From an uncultured Bacteroidales bacterium (lineage in GTDB: Bacteria; Bacteroidota; Bacteroidia; Bacteroidales; UBA932), in NCBI GenBank assembly GCA_944325465.1, contig CALVAE010000083.1, positions 1-38,978 on the forward strand: 38,978 nt of DNA, in the 5' to 3' direction. The notes beneath the pieces were generated by a model. It had not been told where the DNA came from. It saw nothing but the letters and a program-made list of their open reading frames with translations, and did no database searches. Position 1 is the first letter of the stretch. Each line of letters opens with the position of its first letter. Shown in pieces: positions 1-7,850 of this stretch. The position numbers and the translations under genes are program-made.

Positions 1-152
1 GGCTTGTCGAAGCGGTCCAACTCCACAAAGGTAAGAAAAATAGTCTCATCCACGACCTCATGGCTGATTTTTTCCCGGAATGTATATTCGGACACATACC
101 TGTCACCCCAGACCGCACCGTCACTCCTGTCATGGCGCAAATCTTTTTTGCG
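1..152 (-). pseudogene. Edge fragment resembling PD-(D/E)XK (Rpn-like) transposase/nuclease
   Basis: On the minus strand a frame opens after a TAG at 155-153 and runs off the left edge of the window. Its readable part contains YVSEYTFREK and then DETIFLTFVELDRFDK. From memory this resembles the middle of the PD-(D/E)XK nuclease-family transposases (Rpn-like) common in gut Bacteroidota, where a strand ending in EL-x-x-F-x-K precedes a helical tail. A complete member should carry about 170 residues upstream, including the nuclease core, and nothing like that is encoded between 155 and 377. The piece therefore looks 5'-truncated. The DNA at about 95-130 (GACAGG...GGTGACAGG on the minus strand) resembles the dispersed repeat at 1013-1128, so a repeat insertion may have caused the truncation. 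The family call rests on about 35 residues and is tentative. Confidence 0.4.
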
Positions 153-155
153 CTA

Positions 156-377
156 AAGTATGGTACCTCCAGGAACCGGTCAATACCGAGGTCACGGATT
201 TATACGAATCATGACATGATTTTTCCGTTTTTTACAGTCTTTTCTTTTTTCGTGATGTGTTTTTTGGGGTTTCCAGCATGAAACCGCCAGGCAGACGGCT
301 ACCGATACCGGTCACGAAATCGTGCCGGTCATGGGCAGAAAAGATTCGGACTGACAGAAAACGGACCCGGATATGTG
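156..377. other. Non-coding stretch downstream of tetR
   Basis: I see no supportable gene here. On the plus strand 219-270 is a T-rich, pyrimidine-rich tract. An inverted repeat lies at 307-329: ACCGG, one unpaired T, CACGA, then TCGTG and CCGGT. It could fold just after the tetR stop codon, but no U-tract follows it on the minus strand, so it is a weak terminator candidate at best. Confidence 0.4.
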
Positions 378-983
378 TCAGGGAAGGAGCAGGTGCTCCA
401 TCTGGCTGACGATATAGGGTTTCCATTGGGAAAGGATGTCGTTGTAGGTAAGATTATCCGTTGCAAAGACGGCAGTGACCATATTGCGGGAGAGTACCGG
501 GAAAAGCATCAGTCCATAGAAAGTGAACAGGACATCATAGATCGGTACCGTCTTGAGTTTTCCCGCAGCCATCTCTGCCTGCAGGCTTTCCCGTATCCTG
601 ACAAAATACCACGGCATCCCCATATTCCTGACCGTTTCCTCGAGATGTGATATGTCCCTGTTGGCCTCATTCAGTATAAAGGCAGGAAGATACGGGTACT
701 CCCTGAAGGTAACCATATATTCATCAACGATTTCCCCTATTCTCTCCCCTATCGGCATGTCTTTCGTGAGGATATACTCAATCTTCGGGACCACTGAAGC
801 GATAATGTCGGTAAATACCGCAGAAAACATCTTCTCCTTGGTCCTGAAATAATAATGCAGGGCCGGCCTGTTGATTTCCGCAGCCTGGGCGATGTCGCTC
901 ATGCTCGTGTTCTCATAGCCGCGCTCGATGAACAGGCGGCGTGCCTCTCTGATGATTCTTTCTTCCGTGTCGTTGGCGGTCAT
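378..983 (-). CDS. TetR/AcrR family transcriptional regulator
   Basis: This 201-residue protein has the TetR layout. The N-terminal three-helix DNA-binding domain (about residues 8-55) carries the usual pattern RLFIERGYENTSMSDIA, then INRPALHYYFRTKEKMF. The larger helical C-terminal half (about 60-200) would hold the ligand pocket and dimer interface. TetR proteins usually repress nearby genes until a small ligand binds. The start codon overlaps the stop codon of the upstream activase-like gene as ATGA, so the two are probably co-transcribed and translationally coupled, and the regulator may control its own operon. The ligand cannot be read from sequence. An acyl-CoA or related metabolite would fit the partner gene, but that is inference only. 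Confidence 0.9.
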   Translation of the reverse strand: MTANDTEERIIREARRLFIERGYENTSMSDIAQAAEINRPALHYYFRTKEKMFSAVFTDIIASVVPKIEYILTKDMPIGERIGEIVDEYMVTFREYPYLPAFILNEANRDISHLEETVRNMGMPWYFVRIRESLQAEMAAGKLKTVPIYDVLFTFYGLMLFPVLSRNMVTAVFATDNLTYNDILSQWKPYIVSQMEHLLLP

Positions 984-3900
984 AGGCGTTCCGGGTTACT
1001 GTTTGATAATGGGATGACAGATCCTTCACTTCGTTCAGGATGACAGGAGGGCTGGTCAGGATGACAAGTAGAGGACCGTTCAGGATGACAGGCGGACTGG
1101 TCAGAATGACAAGAGGAGGACCTTTCAGGCATTCTGATATTGTCCATGAAGAGGAGGAGACGGTTGATGATATTCACATCGCTCACCCCGCTGTCGAAAT
1201 CTATCGAAAGCAGGTTGACATCCGGATATCTCTCCTTTATCCTGTTTTCTATACCCCTTTCCACTATATGATTGGCTATGCATCCGAACGGCTGGAGGGA
1301 AATCACGTTATTGACGCCATGTCTGCAATATGACGCGATTTCGGCAGGCAACAGCCATCCTTCTCCGAAAATGGCATTGAGGGAAACCAGTTCCTTCCCG
1401 AATTCCGCTTCCTCGAAAATATCCCCGAACGGACGGTAATATCTGAAAGCCGACGCAATCCTGTCGACTTCACGGACCTTTTTCATCAGGAAGGAATACA
1501 ATCCGTCAAAAACGAATTCCGGCACCCGGCTTCGTTCCAGTCCGCTCGTTTTCTTAGTCCTCCGGTTTACGAAATACTGCAGGAAGAAATCGGTAAGGAC
1601 AGGCGGGACAATCTCGATGCCCCTGTCCATCAGCCATCCCGTAACGTTCTTGTGGGCAAACGGATTGAATTTCAGATAAATCTCTCCGACAACCCCGACC
1701 TTTGCCGTATCCCGGTCATTGCATATACCGTCGAAGTCCTCTGCAGCGGAAGAGATAAGGTCCAGGAGGCGGCCCGCAATGTCCTTTCCTGCCGTTATCA
1801 CATCTGCGGCCCTGGACAGATAACTGTCCTTCAGCCTTGCAGCGGCTCCTTTTACAGTCTCCCTAACCGCAGCAGGATAATAGAATTTCGCGATACAGTC
1901 ACTGTACAGGATAGCATAGAACGCCGGGACCATTATTTTCGCCCAATTGACCTTGAACCCTGGCTGCACATTCTCTATTCCGCTGCCTACGGAAACGGAG
2001 ATTACGGGTACATCTCCATAACCTGCATCGACCAGGGCCTTCTTTATAAGGGAAATGTAATTGCTTGCCCTGCACTGGCCGCCTGTCTGGGTTATGGCAA
2101 CAGCCGTCTTGGACGTATCGTATTTTCCGGATTTCAAGGCCTTGATTATGTCTCCTACTACAAGCGTCGCAGGATAACATACTTCATTATTGGCATATTT
2201 CAGTCCCCAGTCACATGATTCCGTATCACTCAAAGGCAGATTCTCGACATCATACCCGGCCAGTCCCATTACCGCCGGAATCAGAGGGGAAATAAAAGGA
2301 GTGAAGAACGGGGCCAGAATCTTTCTGTGCCTGTCCTCGTAACCGAATATCGGGACTGTCCTGAATCCGTCAGACCTGCGCTGTCTGTCCCTTGACATCC
2401 TGAGACTCTCGACAAGAGACCTGATCCGCAGTTTCATAGACCCCGCATTGTCGATATCATCAAGTTTCAGCAAAGTCAGCGACTTCCCGTGAGACATCAG
2501 CATGTCTCTCACAGCATCGGTCAGAAAGGCATCCGGACCGCAACCGAACGAAGTCAACTGGACACACTGGACATCATCCCCCTGCAGTGCTACCCACTTT
2601 GCAGCCTTGAGAATCCTGTTGGTATATGCCCACTGTGACACGAAATGAACATCATCGAGAGGGATATCCATCCCCCTTACCATATCATCCGAAATCACAT
2701 CCGCACCCATTTCGGAAATAAGATCCGAGACCTTGTGCTGGATAAGGGGATCGGTATGATAAGGCCGTCCGACCAGCATGATGACCAGCCGGTTCTCCCG
2801 TCTGGCCTTCTCAAGTCTGGAACGACATGCCGCTGCCATGTCTTCCGCGTATTTCTCTTCCGCGGCTTCAGCCTTGGATATGGCTTCTACAGCGGTCTGC
2901 CGGTCCACGCCCAGCCCGGCAAGATAGGACAGGCACTGACGGTGCATCTGTTCCCTGTCCTTGAACGTCACTACCGGTGAATCTATCGGCACCTTGCACG
3001 ACTGGACACTCCTGATGACTTCCGAATATCCTGTAACGATAGGACAGTTGTAACTGTTCTGCTCCCGCCCGGCCTTTTCGTAGACGACAAAAGGCATCAG
3101 TATCCTGTCCACCTGCTTCGAACACAGGTTTTCTATATGGCTATGTACTATCTTGGCCGGGAAGCAGATATTATCCGACATCACCATACATGCGACTCTC
3201 TCGTATGCCTTGTATGAAGACGGATCCGACAACACTACATCCATCCCGCATGAAGTAATCAAAGTATGCCAGAACGGAAATTCCTCATACATATTGAGAC
3301 ATCTCGGAATGCCTATACGCAGTCTTCCGCCTGCAGCAGACCCGTTTACCCTGCCGAAAAGCAGTCCTAGTTTTTCCGTATAGACATTTCCTCCAGGATT
3401 CAGGGAGCCTGTCCCGTTTGAAAATACCCTTTCACAACGGTTGCCCGAATAGTAATCCCTTCCCTCCCCGAAACGGTAACGCACGACAAGACAATTGTTG
3501 TCACATCCCTTGCAGTTAAGAGTGGATGCCGTGTACTTCGCCCGGGAGGTCATTTCCGGAAGCCTCACCGGCAGACAATGGAGAATCTCTCCCGCCTCCG
3601 CCTTTTCCTTCGCATACAAGGCACACCCGTACGCTCCCATCAGTTCCGGAACATCACACCTGGAGACCTTGCATCCGGTCAGGTTCTCAAGGGCTTTCAC
3701 GACCGCATCATTGCGCATGGTCCCTCCCTGGACCACTATATGCCTGCCCAGAACGGAAGGGTTATTGAGTTTGAGGACCTTATACAGACAGTTCTTTATG
3801 ACGGAATATGACAGGCCGGCCGCAATGTCTTCAAGTCTTGCCCCCTCACGGAGAACCTGCTTCACCTTGGAATTCATAAAGACAGTACACCTCGTACCAA

Positions 3901-5344
3901 GATCGCACGGAATCCTGGACCTGCAGGCAGCCGCAGCGAATTCGGCCGCGGAATATCCGAGGGAGCGGGCGAAAGTCTCGATGAACGAGCCGCAGCCAGA
4001 TGAACATGCCTCATTGATTTCTATCCTGTCTATTACCCCGTCCTTGACGAAGATGGCTTTCATATCCTGTCCGCCGATATCGAGAATGAACGACACCTCA
4101 CTGTCCATGCTTCCGGCAGCCCTGTAATGAGCCATTGTCTCCACTATCCCGGCATCCAGTCCGAATGCGGCACGGATAAGATCCTCCCCGTATCCTGTGG
4201 AGCAACTTCCGGCAATGTCCAGTTCCGCCCCTCGCTCTGCACATTCAGCAGCAAGCCTGCCGAACCCCTCCATTACCGCATTCACAGGATTCCCGCCGTT
4301 GGGACTGTACCAGGAAAAGAGCATTCTGCCTGTCCTGTCAAGCAGAACGATCTTCGTAGTCGTCGAGCCGGAATCTATGCCGAGATATACCTTGTTTTCT
4401 CCCGGTTCCAGACAAGCCTTTGCCACACTTCCCGCCGATATGCGCGCCTTCCACCCGTCATAATGGGTCTGATCCCTGAAAAGCGGAGGAAGGCCGCTTG
4501 AAAGTACTGTAGCCGACCCCAGGACCGAGTCTACCATAGAAGCCAGGGCAGACAGACGCATGGCGTTTTTCCCCTGCGCTTCCATCGCCGCTCCGGCCGC
4601 CGTAAGGAGACTGCCATCCGACGGAAGGACAATATCCTCCTCCTTTAGGGACAAATAGTCGGCAAATGATTTTCTGAGTGCCGGGATGAATGCCAGAGGA
4701 CCTCCGCAGAAAAGCACAGGCGGCTTTATCTGACGTCCGTGAGCAAGTGTCACGACAGTCTGGATGGTCACGGCATGGAAAACCGATGCCGCGATATTCT
4801 CCTTGCTGACATTCTTTGCTATCAGATTCTGGATATCCGTCTTGCAGAAGACACCGCACCGTGACGCGACAGGATATACCCGGTCCGCCTTCAGGGCAAG
4901 GTCTCCCAGGACTTCGACGGGAACACCGAGTATTATGGCCATCTGGTCAATGAAGGCCCCCGTTCCTCCGGCACAGTTGCCGTTCATCCTCAGATCGGTA
5001 GCATTACCCGGACCGAAGAAGACCACCTTGGCGTCTTCTCCTCCTATATCGATCATCGTGGACACGGAAGGATAGTCCTTCCTGATAGACTTCGCTGCCG
5101 CCACGACCTCCTGGACAAAAGGGAGACCTGTCTTTTCCGCAACGCCCATCCCTATCGAACCGGTAAGACACACCGAAACTTCAGTGTCGCCGGCTTTCTT
5201 CTGCAGGGTATCGAAAAATTCCGCCAGAACCTCACGGATCCTGGCGCTATGCCTCATGTATATGGTATGGACCGTATTGCCGTCCGCATCAGACGCCACC
5301 ATCTTCGCCGTGGTGGAGCCTATATCAATTCCTATGTTCAACAT
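980..5344 (-). CDS. Giant acyl-CoA dehydratase activase-like protein (two ASKHA ATPase domains + DUF2229/HgdB-like region)
   Basis: The protein has about 1454 residues, starting at ATG 5344 (MLNIGIDIGSTTAKMV); in-frame sequence further upstream overlaps the promoter. It carries two BcrA/BadF/HgdC-type ATPase modules. The first has GIDIGSTTAK, DIGGEDAK and NCAGGTGAFIDQ. The second (from about residue 320) has GIDSGSTTTK, DIGGQDMK and ACSSGCGSFIET. These cysteines match the position where activases hold a dimer-bridging [4Fe-4S] cluster. A four-cysteine motif (CKGCDNNC plus a later Cys, about 611-640) follows, then a DUF2229/HgdB-like region to about residue 1405. Relatives use ATP to push electrons onto low-potential Fe-S proteins such as 2-hydroxyacyl-CoA dehydratases or double-cubane proteins. 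The substrate here is unknown. The last 45 or so residues are encoded by a dispersed DNA repeat and are not part of the family fold. Confidence 0.88.
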   Translation of the reverse strand: MLNIGIDIGSTTAKMVASDADGNTVHTIYMRHSARIREVLAEFFDTLQKKAGDTEVSVCLTGSIGMGVAEKTGLPFVQEVVAAAKSIRKDYPSVSTMIDIGGEDAKVVFFGPGNATDLRMNGNCAGGTGAFIDQMAIILGVPVEVLGDLALKADRVYPVASRCGVFCKTDIQNLIAKNVSKENIAASVFHAVTIQTVVTLAHGRQIKPPVLFCGGPLAFIPALRKSFADYLSLKEEDIVLPSDGSLLTAAGAAMEAQGKNAMRLSALASMVDSVLGSATVLSSGLPPLFRDQTHYDGWKARISAGSVAKACLEPGENKVYLGIDSGSTTTKIVLLDRTGRMLFSWYSPNGGNPVNAVMEGFGRLAAECAERGAELDIAGSCSTGYGEDLIRAAFGLDAGIVETMAHYRAAGSMDSEVSFILDIGGQDMKAIFVKDGVIDRIEINEACSSGCGSFIETFARSLGYSAAEFAAAACRSRIPCDLGTRCTVFMNSKVKQVLREGARLEDIAAGLSYSVIKNCLYKVLKLNNPSVLGRHIVVQGGTMRNDAVVKALENLTGCKVSRCDVPELMGAYGCALYAKEKAEAGEILHCLPVRLPEMTSRAKYTASTLNCKGCDNNCLVVRYRFGEGRDYYSGNRCERVFSNGTGSLNPGGNVYTEKLGLLFGRVNGSAAGGRLRIGIPRCLNMYEEFPFWHTLITSCGMDVVLSDPSSYKAYERVACMVMSDNICFPAKIVHSHIENLCSKQVDRILMPFVVYEKAGREQNSYNCPIVTGYSEVIRSVQSCKVPIDSPVVTFKDREQMHRQCLSYLAGLGVDRQTAVEAISKAEAAEEKYAEDMAAACRSRLEKARRENRLVIMLVGRPYHTDPLIQHKVSDLISEMGADVISDDMVRGMDIPLDDVHFVSQWAYTNRILKAAKWVALQGDDVQCVQLTSFGCGPDAFLTDAVRDMLMSHGKSLTLLKLDDIDNAGSMKLRIRSLVESLRMSRDRQRRSDGFRTVPIFGYEDRHRKILAPFFTPFISPLIPAVMGLAGYDVENLPLSDTESCDWGLKYANNEVCYPATLVVGDIIKALKSGKYDTSKTAVAITQTGGQCRASNYISLIKKALVDAGYGDVPVISVSVGSGIENVQPGFKVNWAKIMVPAFYAILYSDCIAKFYYPAAVRETVKGAAARLKDSYLSRAADVITAGKDIAGRLLDLISSAAEDFDGICNDRDTAKVGVVGEIYLKFNPFAHKNVTGWLMDRGIEIVPPVLTDFFLQYFVNRRTKKTSGLERSRVPEFVFDGLYSFLMKKVREVDRIASAFRYYRPFGDIFEEAEFGKELVSLNAIFGEGWLLPAEIASYCRHGVNNVISLQPFGCIANHIVERGIENRIKERYPDVNLLSIDFDSGVSDVNIINRLLLFMDNIRMPERSSSCHSDQSACHPERSSTCHPDQPSCHPERSEGSVIPLSNSNPERL
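1013..1128. repeat. Degenerate tandem array of dispersed repeat (CATCCTGAACG...GAAGGATC family)
   Basis: GATGACAG/GATGACAA recurs at 1013, 1039, 1060, 1084 and, as AATGACAA, 1105. It alternates with spacers ending in GGTCAG or TTCAG. Units of 21 bp and 24 bp alternate, giving a 45-bp higher-order unit present twice (1039-1083 and 1084-1128), plus a terminal unit with TCCTTCACTTCGTTCAG. A relative lies at 28617-28656. On the minus strand the array is read in frame as the tail of the activase-like protein, producing recurring CHPERS and CHPDQ motifs. Confidence 0.85.
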
Positions 5345-5374
5345 CCGTGTAAATTTTGACACTACTGTCAGACA

Positions 5375-5405
5375 CAAATGTAAAACCTTTTGCCGACTCT
5401 GCAAA
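5375..5405 (-). promoter_or_regulatory. Bacteroidota-type promoter of the activase-tetR unit
   Basis: On the minus strand a -33 TTTG (5405-5402) is followed after 19 bp by a -7 element TACATTTG (5382-5375), which matches TAnnTTTG exactly. Transcription would start near 5370, giving a leader of about 25 nt before the ATG at 5344. This supports the shorter protein start. Confidence 0.6.
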
Positions 5406-5452
5406 ATTTTTTCTGTATCCGGGCGAATTCTTGAAAACCGTTGAACCGTCCC

Positions 5453-6796
5453 TTACGAATTCTGATCCTTTTTCTCCCAGATGTAAACCTTGTCGGAACG
5501 GCGCAACCTTACAGGTCCGGACTTTCCGGCCGTTGCGGACGGATCGGTGCCTGCATCAGCCGGATGGCACGGGATAGAGCAATACACCCCTTTTCCGGCC
5601 ATGTCCACCGGCTTCAGATCAACCCTTATCTCGTCCACATCCATTTCCACGACCCCGGTAGAAGGGCCTATGATCAGGATCCTGTCCCCCCTGTGCAGTG
5701 CCGCCGACTCCACAAGAATCTCTGCCACACCGAGTTTTGCAAACCAGTTCGTGACCTTCCCGCAATAGACCTTCTGCCTGGTCGCCTTGCTTCCGTAGAC
5801 CTCGCTCCATTCACCGAGCCTCGCCCCCTGGTAATATCCGTCCCAGAAACCTCTGTTGAAGACCTCCGACAGTTCCTCCTTCAGTCCGGCAGCAAGTTCC
5901 GGAGTGAAAACGCCTTCAGACACCGCATCTGCAGCCCTTCTGTAACAGGACGTTACCTTACGCACGTATTCCGCCGAACGCGCCCGGCCTTCTATCTTCA
6001 GGACAGATACTCCTGCCTCTATCATCTTGTCCATGAACTCTATCGTACACAAGTCCTTTGGAGACATTATATACTTGTTGTCCACCACGAGCCTGTTTCC
6101 CGTTTCCAGGTCAGTCACCTCGTAGCCCCGGCGGCAGATCTGATAGCACGCCCCTCTGTTGGCCGACGCTCCGTACTCGTGCAGGCTGAGGTAGCATTTT
6201 CCCGATACGGCCATGCACAATGCGCCGTGTGCGAACATTTCGATCTCCACCGGACGGCCGGAAGGCCCCTTTATGCCATCCCTCAAGATGATATCATGGA
6301 TTTCCCTGACCTGATGCAGATTAAGTTCCCTGGCAAGGACTATGACATCCGCGAACTGCGCATAGAAACGCAGCGCCTCTGAATTGGATATGCTCAACTG
6401 GGTGGAGATATGCACCTCGACTCCTATGCTCCTTGCATATTCTATCGCCGCCATGTCGGAAGCGATGACGGCGGTGATACCCGCAGCCTTGGCCGCCTCG
6501 AGAGTCCTGCGCATATCCTCCAGATCTTCCTCATACAGTACAATGTTGAGGGTCAGATATGTCCTGACACCCGCTTCCGAACAGATACGGACAATCTCCG
6601 GAAGATCCTCCATCCTGAAATTGTTCGCTGAATGCGAGCGCATGTTGAGTCTCTCGACTCCGAAATATACCGAATCCGCCCCTCCCTGGATGGCGGCCTG
6701 CAGACATTCGAAATTGCCTGCAGGAGCCATTATCTCAGGACGGCGGCAAATGTTTTTCTCTCTGAAATTCTCCATTGCCGGAATATCTTGAATCAC
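5453..6796 (-). CDS. U32 family peptidase / tRNA-modification-type collagenase-like protein
   Basis: This 447-residue protein opens with EIMAPAGNFECLQAAIQGGADSVYFG, the typical TIM-barrel start of the U32 family. It contains the U32 signature in EMFAHGALCMAVSGKCYLS (about residues 190-215), followed by a Cys pair in GACYQICRR. A C-terminal beta-rich domain ends around residue 420. Named U32 relatives in E. coli (TrhP/YegQ, RlhA) take part in prephenate-dependent hydroxylation of tRNA or rRNA. True protease activity is shown for few members, so the cellular role here could be RNA modification. The start may be MIQDIPAM at 6796 or the internal Met at 6775. It lies 9 bp behind the prenyl synthase gene and is probably in the same operon. 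Confidence 0.85.
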   Translation of the reverse strand: MIQDIPAMENFREKNICRRPEIMAPAGNFECLQAAIQGGADSVYFGVERLNMRSHSANNFRMEDLPEIVRICSEAGVRTYLTLNIVLYEEDLEDMRRTLEAAKAAGITAVIASDMAAIEYARSIGVEVHISTQLSISNSEALRFYAQFADVIVLARELNLHQVREIHDIILRDGIKGPSGRPVEIEMFAHGALCMAVSGKCYLSLHEYGASANRGACYQICRRGYEVTDLETGNRLVVDNKYIMSPKDLCTIEFMDKMIEAGVSVLKIEGRARSAEYVRKVTSCYRRAADAVSEGVFTPELAAGLKEELSEVFNRGFWDGYYQGARLGEWSEVYGSKATRQKVYCGKVTNWFAKLGVAEILVESAALHRGDRILIIGPSTGVVEMDVDEIRVDLKPVDMAGKGVYCSIPCHPADAGTDPSATAGKSGPVRLRRSDKVYIWEKKDQNS

Positions 6797-6805
6797 TGGA
6801 AGCCT

Positions 6806-7822
6806 CTATCTGTTTCTGCCCAGAAGCCTGTCAGCATAACGGTGGATGACTTCGTACCTGATCTTTCCGAGACCTATCATGCCCGCGTAGTCCATGGCTT
6901 TCGCATGGAGTTTGATAATCTCGTATTTGGCATCCTCATCCACACCTATCTCCTCATATATTTCCTTTACTTTCGCTATCTTGGCCGATTTTTCAGCCTC
7001 CGTATCAGTCCTCATTGACATTGCGGCAAGCAGGGCTGTCTTGCCGTATTCGGGACCGATGACTCCGGACTTCTCCATCTCCCCGCTCTTCTCCAGGGCC
7101 CTGGTAAGCAGCCAACTCTTCTTGTTGTTGACAATATCCCCTCCTATAGCCTTGCCGAAGACTTCCTGGTCTCCGAAGACATCCAGATAATCGTCCGTTA
7201 TCTGGAAAGCGAGCCCGAGATCATAACCGAACCTGTAGAAATAGTCGCAGGCCCTTTCATCCGCACCGGCAACAAGAGCACCCGTCTTCGCGGAGCATGC
7301 GATAAGGACAGCAGTCTTGAGTCCTATCATCTTCATGTAATCCTCCATCGGCACCTCCTCCAGCTGCTCGAAATCCATGTCATACTGCTGACCCTCGCAG
7401 ACCTTGGCCGCAGTGTCCGTGAAGAGGTTCAGTACCTGCGGAAGGACGGAGACAGGAGCCTTTGCTATCATCCTGTAACTCTCGATGGACATCACGTCTC
7501 CCGACAGAATGGCCGCATTGTCCCCCCATTTCCTGCATACGGTCTGCTCTCCCCTCCTCATTTCAGCATTGTCCATAATATCATCGTGGATAAGCGTGAA
7601 ACTGTGGAAAACCTCCAGGGCCGCCGCCGGAGAAAGAATCTCTTCCGGGAACGAGTCCTTGTACAGGGAATAGACGGTAAGACACAGTCTCGGACGCACC
7701 CTTTTGCCTCCTAACCCTATCATATAGCGCAGAGGATCATACAGACCGGCAGGCTCTGCAGTAAACTTCATCTCCGAGAAAAGTCTGTCAAGGACTTCCT
7801 CTATCTGATTTTCATTGACCAT
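6806..7822 (-). CDS. Polyprenyl (short-chain isoprenyl) diphosphate synthase
   Basis: The product is a 338-residue class I trans-prenyltransferase that condenses isopentenyl diphosphate onto an allylic diphosphate. GGKRVRP (about residues 38-44) binds the pyrophosphate. The first Asp-rich motif DDIMD is at about 80-84 and the second, DDYLD, lies in QITDDYLDVFGD near 210. Bulky residues stand just upstream of the first motif (FTLIHDDIMD, with Phe at -5), where long-chain synthases usually have Ala. This suggests a short product such as C15-C20, but that is inference. I chose the ATG at 7822 (MVNENQIEE), because the longer frame from 7906 overlaps the end of the upstream gene and adds basic, non-conserved residues. 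It sits 28 bp behind the S41-GH43 gene and supplies the same pathway as ispD at 14305. Confidence 0.88.
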   Translation of the reverse strand: MVNENQIEEVLDRLFSEMKFTAEPAGLYDPLRYMIGLGGKRVRPRLCLTVYSLYKDSFPEEILSPAAALEVFHSFTLIHDDIMDNAEMRRGEQTVCRKWGDNAAILSGDVMSIESYRMIAKAPVSVLPQVLNLFTDTAAKVCEGQQYDMDFEQLEEVPMEDYMKMIGLKTAVLIACSAKTGALVAGADERACDYFYRFGYDLGLAFQITDDYLDVFGDQEVFGKAIGGDIVNNKKSWLLTRALEKSGEMEKSGVIGPEYGKTALLAAMSMRTDTEAEKSAKIAKVKEIYEEIGVDEDAKYEIIKLHAKAMDYAGMIGLGKIRYEVIHRYADRLLGRNR

Positions 7823-7850
7823 ATCCGTGAATTTTAATACTTTGTTTCCC

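Noticed and set aside
307..329. Hairpin as tetR terminator
   Set aside because: The stem has an unpaired base, the loop is tight and no U-run follows on the minus strand; kept only as a note in the non-coding entry.
1013..1128. CRISPR-like array
   Set aside because: The repeats are 8 bp in 21- and 24-bp units, the intervening sequences are themselves repeated, and there are no unique spacers or cas genes.
3495..4127. Plus-strand open frame of 210 codons inside the activase-like gene
   Set aside because: The composition is rich in Ser, Arg and Pro without motifs, and it is antisense to conserved ATPase sequence.
5441..6382. Long plus-strand open frame of 313 codons
   Set aside because: It is antisense to the U32 peptidase gene, rich in Arg, His and Pro, and without recognisable motifs; the minus-strand frame has clear family motifs.
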